Positions 1 to 8,901 of a DNA stretch of 64,000 nucleotides are shown one piece after another. Origin of the DNA: an uncultured Paludibaculum sp. (GTDB lineage Bacteria; Acidobacteriota; Terriglobia; Bryobacterales; Bryobacteraceae); NCBI RefSeq assembly GCF_963665245.1, contig NZ_OY762267.1, forward strand, positions 62,001 through 126,000. Direction: 5' to 3'. The translations under genes and the position numbers were made by a program. The notes beneath the pieces were generated by a model. The model ran no database searches, was not told the origin of the DNA, and saw only the letters and a list, made by a program, of their open reading frames with translations. Position 1 is the first letter of the stretch, and each line of letters opens with the position of its first letter.

Positions 1-420
1 GCCGATGCGCCGGAGGTGCTGACGCAGATCAAGGCGTCGGGGTATCCGGTGATCCTGCATCCGACGATGCAGCGGTCGTCGGGCGACGCGGAGGACCTGA
101 GCATGGAGACCGCCGGCAAACTGGCGGCGGCGGGGATTCCCTTTGCGCTGCAGAGCGGGTTTGAGGGGTATGTTCCGAAGACGCGCGTGGTGTTGTGGGA
201 AGCCGCCATCGCGGCGGCCAACGGGCTGGCGTTCGAGAAGGCGCTGGGCAGCATCACGATTGACGCGGCGCGATTGTTGGGCGTCGACAAGCGGGTGGGT
301 TCCCTGGATGCCGGCAAAGATGCGGATGTGGCGCTCTATGACGGAGATCCTTTCGAGTACACGTCGCACTGCATCGGAGTTTTGATCGACGGTAAGGTGG
401 TTTCGAACACGGCGCGGTAG
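1..420 (+). CDS. Amidohydrolase family protein, C-terminal part (5' end outside window)
   Basis: The frame is open from the first base, so this is the last 139 residues of a gene that begins upstream. It reads like the C-terminal end of an imidazolonepropionase/dihydroorotase-type amidohydrolase: 'ALQSGFEG' followed by the late-barrel segment 'AIAAANGLAFEKALGSITIDAARLLGVD', then the small beta-sandwich signature 'VGSLDAGKDADVALYDGDPFEY' that closes the composite domain in this superfamily. The metal-binding HxH motif would lie upstream and cannot be seen, so the substrate is unknown. The segment ends in TAG and no coupled gene follows directly; the next start is about 60 bases on. Family assignment is confident, function is not. 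Confidence 0.85.
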   Translation, partial: ADAPEVLTQIKASGYPVILHPTMQRSSGDAEDLSMETAGKLAAAGIPFALQSGFEGYVPKTRVVLWEAAIAAANGLAFEKALGSITIDAARLLGVDKRVGSLDAGKDADVALYDGDPFEYTSHCIGVLIDGKVVSNTAR

Positions 421-478
421 GCGGCCTGGGAGGCCGGGCTACAGACTGAGACGCCGCGTGCCGATGGAGAGAGAGCAC

Positions 479-1870
479 ATGCCTCCGGCCCCATCCGACC
501 CGGTGTCGAACCGGTATACCCGCCTCACGCTGTTTACCGTGGCGGCGCTGGCCCTGCATCAGGCAATGCGGGTTGAGCTCGGCCAGTATCATCCGCGGGC
601 CATGGTGTGGCTCACGGTCGCGGTGGTGGCCTGTTGGGTCGCGGTCGTGTCTCCGGGCATCGCCTTTCTGGAAGTTCGTGGGCGCAGGCTGTTCTTCCAG
701 GTGCTCTGCGGCGGGCTGGCGATTCAGTTCCTCCAGGCAATGAAGTTGCCGCCCGGGTTTGTTCCGCCTGGTGGTAGTTCGTCGGTACCGCCGGTGTTCC
801 TGGGTGGAGTGGTGGTAGCCGCCGCACTTGTTTTCTGGGCCGTACGCAGACCTGAAGGTGGAGCGCACCGCTGGTTTCTGGCCTTGGCGCTGGTCCATTT
901 TGCTCTGGGGGTGTGGTTCCTGCGCACGTCGCCACCGGTGGACATCGATGTCCTGAAGTTCCAGAACGAATCGGCCGACGCCCTACTCCGAGGCATCAAT
1001 CCTTACACGATCACGTTTGCCGATCCGTCCGGTGGCACGTCGGCCTTCTATGGTCCTGGGGTGTCGGTGAATGGCCGCCTACTGTTCGGGTTCCCCTATC
1101 CTCCGCTGGATTTGCTGTTCTGCGTGCCGGCACGTGCCTTTTTTGGCGATGTCCGCTTTGCGCACCTGCTGTGCGTCACACTGGCGGGGCTGTTCATCGG
1201 TTACTCGACGTCCGGGCTCGTTTCGCGCCTGGCCGCGGCATTCTTCTGGTTTGCGCCGTGCACTTATTTCGTGATCCAGATGAGTTGGACGGAGTCGTTC
1301 GGCGTCCTGCTGCTGAGCCTTACGGTGTTTCTGACCGGCCGGCAATCGCGCGGCACCGCGGCGGTCTTTGGGCTGCTGCTGGCCGTGAAGCAGTATATGA
1401 TCTTTGCTCCGTTCGCGATCTGGAGCCTGCTGCGGGGGCAGTCCCGCCAACAGATTGTCCACTTCTGTTCCATAGCAGCGGGTGTAGCGGCCGCGGTCAC
1501 GTTGCCGCTTGCCTTGTGGAACTGGCAGGCCTTCTTCCACTCGGTGGTGACGCTACAGATGTTCCAACCCTTCCGCGAAGATGCGTTGAGCTACCTCGCA
1601 TGGCTGGTTCACATGGGCTTTGGCCAGCCTCCGCAATGGTTCCCGTTCTTGCCGGCATTGGTGGCGGCCTGGATCACGGTGAAGCGCGGAGGCACATCGG
1701 CGTCTTCCTTCGCGGGCGGGATGGCGCTGATCTACATTACGTTCTTCTGCTTCAGTAAGCAGGCGTTCTGCAATTACTATTTCCTGGTGAGCGGCGCGCT
1801 GTGCGCGGCGATCGCGGCAGGCTCGGGCAGAGCGAGCGAAGATGAGCACGCGCCGGGTGCTGAGCGCTGA
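479..1870 (+). CDS. Polytopic membrane protein, possible GT-C type glycosyltransferase
   Basis: About 463 residues with ten or more hydrophobic segments. A loop in the middle reads 'INPYTITFADPSG' and, shortly after, 'LLFGFPYPPLDLLF'; a periplasmic loop that follows an 'INPY' motif is typical of DUF2029/GT-C-like membrane glycosyltransferases that use polyprenyl-linked sugars. That is a resemblance only, because no clear catalytic acidic pair could be fixed. I chose the ATG at 479 because GGAGAG lies just upstream; in-frame GTG 458 and ATG 464 are alternatives adding 7 or 5 residues. The gene stands alone and converges on the radical SAM gene, with 41 bases between the stops. Confidence 0.6.
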   Translation: MPPAPSDPVSNRYTRLTLFTVAALALHQAMRVELGQYHPRAMVWLTVAVVACWVAVVSPGIAFLEVRGRRLFFQVLCGGLAIQFLQAMKLPPGFVPPGGSSSVPPVFLGGVVVAAALVFWAVRRPEGGAHRWFLALALVHFALGVWFLRTSPPVDIDVLKFQNESADALLRGINPYTITFADPSGGTSAFYGPGVSVNGRLLFGFPYPPLDLLFCVPARAFFGDVRFAHLLCVTLAGLFIGYSTSGLVSRLAAAFFWFAPCTYFVIQMSWTESFGVLLLSLTVFLTGRQSRGTAAVFGLLLAVKQYMIFAPFAIWSLLRGQSRQQIVHFCSIAAGVAAAVTLPLALWNWQAFFHSVVTLQMFQPFREDALSYLAWLVHMGFGQPPQWFPFLPALVAAWITVKRGGTSASSFAGGMALIYITFFCFSKQAFCNYYFLVSGALCAAIAAGSGRASEDEHAPGAER

Positions 1871-1911
1871 GCGCTTCGGGTAGATCCACGTGTGAGCTGC
1901 TGAACCCGGTA

Positions 1912-3555
1912 CTAGACGCCCGCCCAGTTCCGGCGTTCGATGAACGTTTCGGGCTCGTAGGTGACACCGCGATCGAGACGTTTCTCCTCACGGCGGGTGA
2001 GCCAGAGCATGATGGGCCCCAGCAGGGCTCCAGCGGCTGTTGAGAGAGAGCCGCACTCCTTGCGGATCTCCTGGCGCAGTGAATGGATGTGGTCGGCGAC
2101 CGTGGCGTTAGTCACCTTCATGTGCCGCTCCATCGCCCACAGAAGAGCGGAGTAAGACATGCGCAGCGTGGCGGCTTCGCGTTCGAAGCGCTGGCGGACA
2201 CGCAGGTCGGGATGGAAGCGATACTTGCGAATGCCTTCCAGAGTGGTGCGGCAGATGCGGTAGAGCGAGGGTCCGTTCAATTCGAAGTCGCGGCCGAAGG
2301 CGTGATCGAGGAATTGCTTCGACTCGTCGCCCGTGATGTGGGGATGGCGCCAGTTGAACTTCCATTGGCCATGCACGTCGGCGAGATCGACATCGATCAT
2401 GCGGCCTTCCTCCGTCATTTGCGCGTGCAGTGGCGTGCCGGGCAGCGGCGTGTAGAGCATGAACTGGTGGAAGTCGGTCTCGTGCGCGCAGGCGTAGTCG
2501 ATTTCGCTGTCGATGTTCTGGGGCGTGTGGTGCTCCATGCCGACGATGGACGAGCCGAGGACGCGAATGCCGTGCGCGCGGAGTTGGTGCGTCAGTGACA
2601 TGGTGTCGGAGCCGTTCAACTTCGAATAGCCCGAGAGAGGCGATTCCAGGCCCATCCAGATCCAGGAGATGCCGAGTTCGATCAGCTCCTCCATCGTGTA
2701 TTTCTGGATCGCGTTGGCCGAAGAGAAGACGTAGAGCTCCCAGCTCTTGCCGGCCTTGCGCATGCAGTCGAGCAACTCCATGGCGCGCTTGCGGTGCAGC
2801 AGGAAGTTCTCGTCCATCACGAAGAAGGCGTGGAAGCCGTAGGTCTTCTCGGCGCTCTCCATGGCGTCGAAGATCTCCTGGCCGCTGTCGAAGAAGTTGA
2901 TGAACTTGCCCTTGCCGCCAAAGAACGCCGACGTGGTGCAGAAGTTGCACCCCATGGGACAGCCCACCGAAGGGATGATGGTGGCGGCGGTGGAGCCGAT
3001 GCTGCCGGGGAGCTTCAAGCCCATGACGCGGTGGCCAAAGCCGGAGGCGATCTGTGGATGGATGACGGGTTGAGTGGGGTCCTGATCGAGGAACGAGCGC
3101 ATCCAGCCGACACCTTCGCCCTTGACGATGTGATCGGCATCGATCATGAGATCCAGGCCAGGGATGGCCGTAACGTGGCCACCGATGACGATGGTGGATT
3201 TCGGCGAGACACGGCGCACAATCTTGCACATCTCGCGGACCTTGCCCACGTTGACGATGATCGCGCTGATGCCCACGACGTCGTATTGGTTCTCCCGGAG
3301 TTCTCGTTCGAAGTCCTCGCGCGTGGGGAAATCCAGGACCGTGGAGGGGTTCTCAATGTTCTTCTGGATGAACATGATGCCCCACGAACGGTGGAAGATG
3401 CGCAATGAGTAGGGGCCCTGGGCCCGAGTCACCTGGTTGTGATAGAGCTCCATCGGATTGATGGAGCGGCTGCCGTACTGGTCATCCTGCGCATAGGGTC
3501 CAAATACAGAGCTCAAAAGAACACGGGCCTGACGGCCCTTCGGATGAGTGGTCAT
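1912..3555 (-). CDS. B12-binding-domain radical SAM protein
   Basis: A 547-residue protein with a cobalamin-binding-like Rossmann domain (first about 180 residues, 'YDVVGISAIIVNVGKVREMCKIVRR...STIVIGGHVTA') followed by a radical SAM barrel carrying 'SVGCPMGCNFCTTS', the CX3CX2C [4Fe-4S] signature. Further on, 'GISWIWMGLESP' and 'GIRVLGSSIVGMEHHT' fit the later barrel strands of the B12/radical-SAM class. The C-terminal 120 residues are rich in Arg and Tyr and are not recognised. Such enzymes methylate or rearrange carbon centres, often on lipids or peptides; the substrate here is unknown. The ATG at 3555 is preferred over GTG 3597 because the extra 14 codons would lie across a perfect inverted repeat that looks like promoter/operator DNA. 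No partner gene is adjacent. Confidence 0.82.
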   Translation of the reverse strand: MTTHPKGRQARVLLSSVFGPYAQDDQYGSRSINPMELYHNQVTRAQGPYSLRIFHRSWGIMFIQKNIENPSTVLDFPTREDFERELRENQYDVVGISAIIVNVGKVREMCKIVRRVSPKSTIVIGGHVTAIPGLDLMIDADHIVKGEGVGWMRSFLDQDPTQPVIHPQIASGFGHRVMGLKLPGSIGSTAATIIPSVGCPMGCNFCTTSAFFGGKGKFINFFDSGQEIFDAMESAEKTYGFHAFFVMDENFLLHRKRAMELLDCMRKAGKSWELYVFSSANAIQKYTMEELIELGISWIWMGLESPLSGYSKLNGSDTMSLTHQLRAHGIRVLGSSIVGMEHHTPQNIDSEIDYACAHETDFHQFMLYTPLPGTPLHAQMTEEGRMIDVDLADVHGQWKFNWRHPHITGDESKQFLDHAFGRDFELNGPSLYRICRTTLEGIRKYRFHPDLRVRQRFEREAATLRMSYSALLWAMERHMKVTNATVADHIHSLRQEIRKECGSLSTAAGALLGPIMLWLTRREEKRLDRGVTYEPETFIERRNWAGV

Positions 3556-3567
3556 GTCAACACTTCG

Positions 3568-3597
3568 GTGGAAACAGAGTATTAGGTCTGTTTCCAC
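3568..3597 (-). promoter_or_regulatory. Perfect 11-bp inverted repeat upstream of the radical SAM gene
   Basis: The arms GTGGAAACAGA (3568-3578) and TCTGTTTCCAC (3587-3597) are exact reverse complements separated by 8 bases. On the minus strand the spacer and arm contain TAATAC, a plausible -10 box, 13-30 bases before the ATG at 3555. The position suggests an operator overlapping the promoter; the regulator is unknown. The arms and spacing are seen directly, while the role is inferred. Confidence 0.5.
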
Positions 3598-3680
3598 TTT
3601 GATGCTAGCACCCGCTCATCGTGTGGGAGCCCATAAAGCAGGCCCGCGATTGTAATACTTTTGTCGCCAAAGGCCCGTGT

Positions 3681-5045
3681 TTATTCGGGTACGGAGGGCA
3701 AGCCGGCCAGCGCCATAGCCAGCTCGCTGTCTTCGTACTGCTGATCAGTCAGCTTACCGGCGAAGTAATCGGTGTACGCCTGCATGTCGAAATGGCCGTG
3801 GCCGCTGAGGCTGAAGAGGATCGTCTCGGCCTTCCCCTCGGCCTTGCAGCGGAGGGCTTCGTCGATAGCTCCGCGGACGGCATGGTTGGCTTCCGGCGCC
3901 GGCACGATGCCCTCGCTACGACCGAACAGGACGCCGGCTTCGAAGCACGCGAGTTGGTGGTACGACTTGGCTTCGATAAGGCCAAGTTGGGCGCAGTGGC
4001 TGACCAGGGGCGCCATGCCGTGATAGCGCAATCCACCCGCGTGAAAGCCAGGCGGCGTGAATGTGCTGCCTAAGGTATGCATCTTAGTGAGCGGCGTCAG
4101 GTGGGCGGTGTCGCCGAAGTCGTATGCGTACTTTCCCTTGGTGATGGAGGGGCAGGCAGCGGGTTCGATGGCAAGGATGCGGGTCTTCCTGCCGCCGCGC
4201 AGAGTCTGGCCGATGAAGGGGAAGCTGATGCCCGCGAAGTTGGAGCCGCCGCCGGTGCAACCGATGACGACGTCGGGGTAGTCGCCCGCCATGTCGAACT
4301 GCAGGATCGCTTCCTGGCCGATGACCGTCTGGTGCAGGAGGACGTGATTCAAGACGCTGCCCAGCGCGTACTTGGTGTCGTCGCGTTGGGCAGCCACCTC
4401 GACGGCTTCGCTGATGGCGATGCCGAGGCTGCCCGGGTGATCGGGCCGCTTCGCTAGAATCGCCCGGCCTGACGCGGTCTCGTTGGACGGCGACGCGATG
4501 CAGCGCGCCCCATAGCTCTCCATCAGGGCACGGCGGTAGGGCTTCTGATTGTAGGAGACGCGGACCATGAACACTTCGATCTCGATGCCGAAGAACGCTC
4601 CGGCCAACGCTAGAGACGAGCCCCACTGGCCGGCTCCGGTTTCGGTGGAGATACGTCTGATGCCGGCCTCTCTGTTATAGAAGGCCTGAGGGATGGCGGT
4701 GTTGGGCTTGTGCGAGCCGGCGGGGCTGACGCCTTCGTACTTGTAGTAGATCTTCGCGGGTGTGTCGAGGGCCTTCTCAAGCCGGCGGGCGCGATAGAGC
4801 GGGCTGGGACGCCATTGACGGTAGATATCGCGAACAGGCTCGGGGATCTCAATCTCGCGTTCGGTGGAAACCTCCTGGAGGATGAGGCTCATGGGGAAGA
4901 GCGGCTCCAGGTCGGCGGGACCGACGGGCTGCATGGTGCCGGGGTGCAGCACTGGCGGCGGAGGAGTGGGCAGATCGGCAACCAGGTTGTACCAGCTCTT
5001 CGGAATACGGGTTTCGTCGAGGACGTATTTGACGGTGTCGGACAT
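3681..5045 (-). CDS. trpB2: TrpB-like PLP enzyme (tryptophan synthase beta type 2)
   Basis: A 454-residue protein of the TrpB2 branch. The PLP-binding lysine sits in 'GSHKPNTA' (Lys113), and the phosphate-binding glycine loop is '[11 protein letters not shown]'. The N-terminus '[16 protein letters not shown]' and the length fit stand-alone TrpB2 enzymes, which make L-tryptophan from indole and serine, or act on O-phosphoserine in some lineages. There is no trpA, trpC or other trp gene nearby, which supports TrpB2 over TrpB1. The start is fixed by a Shine-Dalgarno GGAG six bases before the ATG at 5045; the frame stays open 85 codons further upstream but without protein-like sequence. The gene is divergent from the sulfatase, with 121 bases between the starts. 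Confidence 0.9.
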   Translation of the reverse strand: MSDTVKYVLDETRIPKSWYNLVADLPTPPPPVLHPGTMQPVGPADLEPLFPMSLILQEVSTEREIEIPEPVRDIYRQWRPSPLYRARRLEKALDTPAKIYYKYEGVSPAGSHKPNTAIPQAFYNREAGIRRISTETGAGQWGSSLALAGAFFGIEIEVFMVRVSYNQKPYRRALMESYGARCIASPSNETASGRAILAKRPDHPGSLGIAISEAVEVAAQRDDTKYALGSVLNHVLLHQTVIGQEAILQFDMAGDYPDVVIGCTGGGSNFAGISFPFIGQTLRGGRKTRILAIEPAACPSITKGKYAYDFGDTAHLTPLTKMHTLGSTFTPPGFHAGGLRYHGMAPLVSHCAQLGLIEAKSYHQLACFEAGVLFGRSEGIVPAPEANHAVRGAIDEALRCKAEGKAETILFSLSGHGHFDMQAYTDYFAGKLTDQQYEDSELAMALAGLPSVPE

Positions 5046-5166
5046 AGGATGCTCCAGGGATGGGTTGAAGGGGCAGTTTATCAAGTTGGGGCCTTCGAGG
5101 GTGCGCGAATCTAGTTGATTTGCGTCGTGGTGCTGCTTTTTGATGTGCTGTTTCTGAGCTCCTCGC

Positions 5167-6570
5167 ATGCCCCAGACCTCAGCCCACTTCACCCGGCGCG
5201 ATGCCCTTCGACTTCTAGGCGGCGCTTCCGCCTGTTCCCTGATGCGGGGACAGGCCCGCCGGCCGAACTTCCTGGTGATTGTCACCGACGACCACGGCAT
5301 TGGCGACGTGGGTTGCTATGGGCACAAGGAAGCGCTGACTCCGAACCTCGACCGATTGGCTGCTTCCGGCGTGCGATTCACGCAATGGTATGCGAATGCT
5401 CCTGTGTGTTCGGCCTCGCGGGCGGCGATTCTCACGGGCAAGTATCCGGACCGCACAGGCGTAAAGGGCGCGCTGCCGTCGCAGCCGTCGTTTGACGTGC
5501 CGGGGCTGCGAGCAGGCGAGGTCACCTTCCCTGCCCTGCTGAAGCAGGCCGGCTATTCGACGGCCGCCTTCGGCAAGTGGCACCTGGGCAGCGCCATGTA
5601 TAGCAGGCCCTTGGCACAGGGCTTCGACAGTTTCTTTGGATGGTATTCGGGCTGGCTGGACGCCTACTCGCACCGGTACTATCAACTGGGCTCAGCGCCC
5701 GGCAAGATCTTCCACGATCTGTGGCGGAACACGGAAGAGGTGTTCGAAGAGCCGGCGTACATGACCGAACTGCTAGCGCGCGAGGCGTCGGCGCATTTGG
5801 CGCGGCAGAAGAAGGACCAGCCATTCGCCATGTACCTCGCCTTTGGCGCGCCGCACTATTCGATGATGGCGCCGAAGAAGTATCTCGACCGCTTCCCAGC
5901 TTCGATGGAGCGCGACCGGCGCACGCACCTGGGCATGGTGGCGGCGGTGGACGACGCGATTGGCCTGTTGTTGAATCAGTTGCGGCAACAGGGGCTGGAG
6001 GACGACACGGTGGTGTTCTTTCAGGCCGACAACGGGGCGACGCGCGAGGTGCGTGCTTCCAGTACGGCGCAGCCCTACACTGGCGGCAGCAATGGAGCGT
6101 ATCGAGGCTACAAGCTGGGCCTGTTCGACGGCGGGATGCATGTGCCGGCGATCCTGCGGGCTCCGGGGTTCGTGAAGGCCGGCCAGGTGTGGGACCGGCC
6201 GCTGATGTCGATGGATCTGCTGCCGACGTTCCTTTCCATGGCGGGGCAGGACGCGCGTGTACCGGCCAGCGTCGACGGGCGGGACATTCTGCCGGTGCTG
6301 CGCGGCGAAAAACGGACGCACGAGGATATGTTCTGGAGCTTCAATCAAGAACGGGCCGTGCGGCAGGGCGATTGGAAGCTGATTCTGAATCCTCCCAAGT
6401 TTCCCGGCGAGGAGACCGGCGCCAAGATGTGGCTGTCAAACCTGGAGGCGGATCCGGGCGAGAAGCGGAACATGGCCGGGTCGGAGCCGGAGCGGGTAAG
6501 ACAGTTGACCGAGAAGATTCGCGCGTGGGAGCGGTATGTGGGCATCCCCAGTGAGGGGGATCCCGAGTAG
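5167..6570 (+). CDS. Tat-exported sulfatase (arylsulfatase A-like)
   Basis: A 467-residue alkaline-phosphatase-superfamily sulfatase. The N-terminus '[14 protein letters not shown]' is a twin-arginine-like export signal. Metal-binding Asp41-Asp42 lie in 'IVTDDHG', and the formylglycine motif is 'CSASR' (Cys81 to Arg85) followed by 'AAILTGKYP', so the enzyme belongs to the cysteine type that needs formylglycine generation. 'FGKWHLG' and 'FFQADNGA' match the conserved second and third metal/substrate sites. It most likely removes sulfate esters from polysaccharides in the periplasm. It stands alone; a 6-bp hairpin (ACGGGC/GCCCGT, 6571-6587) follows the stop without a T run, so it is only a weak terminator candidate. 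Confidence 0.88.
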   Translation: MPQTSAHFTRRDALRLLGGASACSLMRGQARRPNFLVIVTDDHGIGDVGCYGHKEALTPNLDRLAASGVRFTQWYANAPVCSASRAAILTGKYPDRTGVKGALPSQPSFDVPGLRAGEVTFPALLKQAGYSTAAFGKWHLGSAMYSRPLAQGFDSFFGWYSGWLDAYSHRYYQLGSAPGKIFHDLWRNTEEVFEEPAYMTELLAREASAHLARQKKDQPFAMYLAFGAPHYSMMAPKKYLDRFPASMERDRRTHLGMVAAVDDAIGLLLNQLRQQGLEDDTVVFFQADNGATREVRASSTAQPYTGGSNGAYRGYKLGLFDGGMHVPAILRAPGFVKAGQVWDRPLMSMDLLPTFLSMAGQDARVPASVDGRDILPVLRGEKRTHEDMFWSFNQERAVRQGDWKLILNPPKFPGEETGAKMWLSNLEADPGEKRNMAGSEPERVRQLTEKIRAWERYVGIPSEGDPE

Positions 6571-6587
6571 ACGGGCGGGAAGCCCGT

Positions 6588-6943
6588 CACTCACGCTCCA
6601 GGACTGGACCCGGTTGGATGGCTTCCTCCGCTTTGACGGCCCGGGGGGGGCAGGTGGGACTCCGTTGACGAGGCGTTCGGAGCTGCGGCCCGCTCGTTCC
6701 CAGTCGCGGCTCGCCGGGCGGCGGAGGACCGCCCCATTGAAGACGCGCCAGTAGCCCCTCACTTACATTCGGGGACTGGGACAAGGGGGGCGCGGCTTCA
6801 TGCGCTTTGGCGGCCCGGGGGCCGGCGGGACTCCGTTGAAGACGCCGGGGTACGACCGGCTTCCGCTCCCTGACGGTCACGGCTCGGTCCGATTGCGGCT
6901 TCCTGCCGACTGGCGGCCGGGGGGGGCAGGCGGGACTCCCTCA
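6588..6943. repeat. Imperfect GC-rich intergenic repeats
   Basis: The gap between the sulfatase and the sigma-54 regulator holds at least three imperfect copies of a unit of about 75-90 bp (near 6588-6674, 6758-6846 and 6872-6943), plus a partial copy near 6726-6749. Each full unit ends in a G-rich tract of 5 to 8 G, then a 'CAGG/CGGC' step, then 'GGGACTCC'; two continue into 'GTTGA.GA.GC'. No protein-like frame crosses the region. It resembles the REP-like filler of high-GC acidobacterial intergenic regions. No function can be assigned. Confidence 0.6.
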
Positions 6944-6992
6944 CGGTTGGGGTTCGTAACGGCGCGGCCTGGAGCGGTTCGCGGTCAGAGTA

Positions 6993-8351
6993 CTAGCGCT
7001 GGATCTCGTATTTTTTGATCTTCTCGTACATGGTCGAGCGGTCGATGCCGAGCGACAGCGCTGCTTCCTTCACGTTACCTCCGGTGCGCTGCAGCGCCGC
7101 GGCGACCGCCTGACGCTCCAGGTCATTGAGGGTCATGTTGGCGGGGACGGTCCAGGCTTTGCGCTCCTGCATGCTGCGGGTGAGGAAGCCGAAATCGTCT
7201 TCCGTGAGCACCTGGCCGCGGCAGGTGACGATGGCGCGCTCGATGGCATTCTCGAGCTCACGGACATTGCCCGGCCATTCGTATTCCAACAGGACTTTCA
7301 TGGCGCCTTCCGAGATGTCCTGAATATCCTTGTTCAACTCCGGCGAAAGGCGCTGCACCAGGTGGCGCGCCAGCAGCGGCACGTCCTCGCGGCGTTCGCG
7401 AATGGGCGGGATGCGGATCTCGATGACATTGAGGCGGTAGTAGAGATCGTCGCGGAAACGGCCCTGGCTCACCTCTTCGGCCAGGTCTTTGTTGGTGGCG
7501 GCGATGACACGCACGTCGACGCGTACTTCCTCCGAACCGCCCAGGCGGTAGAAGCGGCGTTCCTGCAGGACACGCAACAGGTCGGCCTGCAGCTTGGGTG
7601 AGATGTCGCCGATTTCGTCCAGGAAGATGGTGCCGCCGTCGGCCATCTCGAACTTGCCACGAGTGCGCGCGGCCGCCCCGGTGAAGGCGCCTTTTTCGTA
7701 GCCGAAGAGCTCGGATTCGAGCAGGGTCTCGGCCAAGGCGGCGCAGCTTACGGTGACGAACGGCTTGTCGGCGCGGTCGCCGGAGTAGTGGACGGCGCGG
7801 GCGATGAGTTCCTTCCCCGTGCCGCTCTCGCCGCGCACCAGGACGGTGCTGCGCAAGCCGGCCACGTCCTGCACCAATTGCAGGATGGCCAGCATGCGCG
7901 GGTTCTTTGTGATGATGTCGTGGAAGTCGTATTGGCCGGTGAGCCGCTTGCGCAGGATGGCGTTCTCCAACTGCAGGTTCTTCACCTTGATGATGCGGGC
8001 CACGACCAGCGAAATCTCTTCGGGGTTGCAGGGTTTGACGATGTACTCCTGCGCGCCTTCCTTCATGGCGGTGATGGCTGTGTCGACCGTGGCGTAAGCC
8101 GTGATGATGATCACCGGCGCATCGGGGTGCAGCTTGCGGATCTCCATCATGGTCTCGATGCCGTCCATGCCACCGGGCATCTTGAGGTCGATGAAGTAGA
8201 TGGCGTAGTCGGTGGCCCGGGCCGCGTCGACGGCGCGGCGGCCGGAGGGGGCTGTGTCCACGTCGTAGCCGTCCTCGCGCAGCCAGGCGGCCAGCGATTC
8301 GCACATCACCTCTTCGTCGTCCACCACCAGAATCTTCCAAACTGCCTTCAT
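6993..8351 (-). CDS. Sigma-54-dependent response regulator, NtrC family
   Basis: A 452-residue three-domain activator. The receiver domain (1-120) has phospho-acceptor Asp55 in 'YFIDLKMPGG' and the conserved 'VKP' lysine near 106. The AAA+ domain (about 145-375) has Walker A 'RGESGTGKE' at 173-181 and an intact 'GAFTGA' loop at 221-226, which contacts sigma-54. A Fis-type helix-turn-helix closes the protein ('NVKEAALSLGIDRSTMYEKIKKY'). It is the last gene of a leftward operon with the sensor kinase and the archaemetzincin; only one base separates it from the protease stop. It should be phosphorylated by the kinase at 8898-10526 and drive sigma-54 promoters. Targets are unknown. Confidence 0.93.
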   Translation of the reverse strand: MKAVWKILVVDDEEVMCESLAAWLREDGYDVDTAPSGRRAVDAARATDYAIYFIDLKMPGGMDGIETMMEIRKLHPDAPVIIITAYATVDTAITAMKEGAQEYIVKPCNPEEISLVVARIIKVKNLQLENAILRKRLTGQYDFHDIITKNPRMLAILQLVQDVAGLRSTVLVRGESGTGKELIARAVHYSGDRADKPFVTVSCAALAETLLESELFGYEKGAFTGAAARTRGKFEMADGGTIFLDEIGDISPKLQADLLRVLQERRFYRLGGSEEVRVDVRVIAATNKDLAEEVSQGRFRDDLYYRLNVIEIRIPPIRERREDVPLLARHLVQRLSPELNKDIQDISEGAMKVLLEYEWPGNVRELENAIERAIVTCRGQVLTEDDFGFLTRSMQERKAWTVPANMTLNDLERQAVAAALQRTGGNVKEAALSLGIDRSTMYEKIKKYEIQR

Positions 8352-8352
8352 G

Positions 8353-8901
8353 TCAGTCGTACCTCGCTTCTTCCAGCCGTTCCCGAAGAACGGGCCAGCA
8401 GCCTTCGCAATACCATTCCAACTTCGAGTCCACCTGGGGCAGGTTGATGGACAGACTCATCGCGCAGCGCAGATCGGGACAGTGAATCAGCCCGAACGTG
8501 TGGCCGAGTTCGTGCATGGCCTCTTTGCGCGCCCGGCCCAGCAACGCCGTCCCGTCCGGAGCCATGCCATAGTACTCCTGCCGCAACCGCGCGGCCGACA
8601 CCACGGCGGCGCGTCCTCTCAACTGGGCCTGCCCGAAAACGAACGTCAACATAGGGATGAACAGATCGCTTTCGGTGACACCAAGAATGCGGGAGACGCC
8701 CGGAGGCACCTGCTCCAGCAGCAGTTTGAGCATCGCCACCGAGCTCATCTGGCCCCGCGCGCGGTCGTAGCCATCCAGGGGCACCGGCAGTTGCAGGCGG
8801 CGCACCACCTGCAGTCCAATCCGTTCTTCGACGCATTCGGCAATCGTCCGCATCAGAGGTTCCTCGACCTCACCCAACGAGGCCAGACACAGTCCGCTCA
8901 C
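8353..8901 (-). CDS. amzA: Archaemetzincin-type zinc metalloprotease
   Basis: A 182-residue protein carrying the full archaemetzincin signature: His130-Glu131-x-x-His134-x-x-Gly137-x-x-His140-Cys141, then Cys146, a Met at 148 and a Cys165-x-x-Cys168 pair. Known archaemetzincins bind a catalytic zinc through the three histidines and a second zinc through the four cysteines. Length and the absence of a signal peptide fit the small cytosolic members, which are common in archaea and patchy in bacteria. Its ATG overlaps the kinase stop (ATGA, 8898-8901) and its own stop lies one base before the response-regulator start, so it is translated as part of the two-component operon. The substrate is unknown; a role in turnover of a signalling protein is inference from position only. 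Confidence 0.88.
   Translation of the reverse strand: MSGLCLASLGEVEEPLMRTIAECVEERIGLQVVRRLQLPVPLDGYDRARGQMSSVAMLKLLLEQVPPGVSRILGVTESDLFIPMLTFVFGQAQLRGRAAVVSAARLRQEYYGMAPDGTALLGRARKEAMHELGHTFGLIHCPDLRCAMSLSINLPQVDSKLEWYCEGCWPVLRERLEEARYD

Noticed and set aside
3681..5300. Extended TrpB2 reading frame starting at 5300
   Set aside because: The extra 85 codons are basic and low-complexity and cover the sulfatase start on the other strand; the ATG at 5045 has a well-spaced GGAG.
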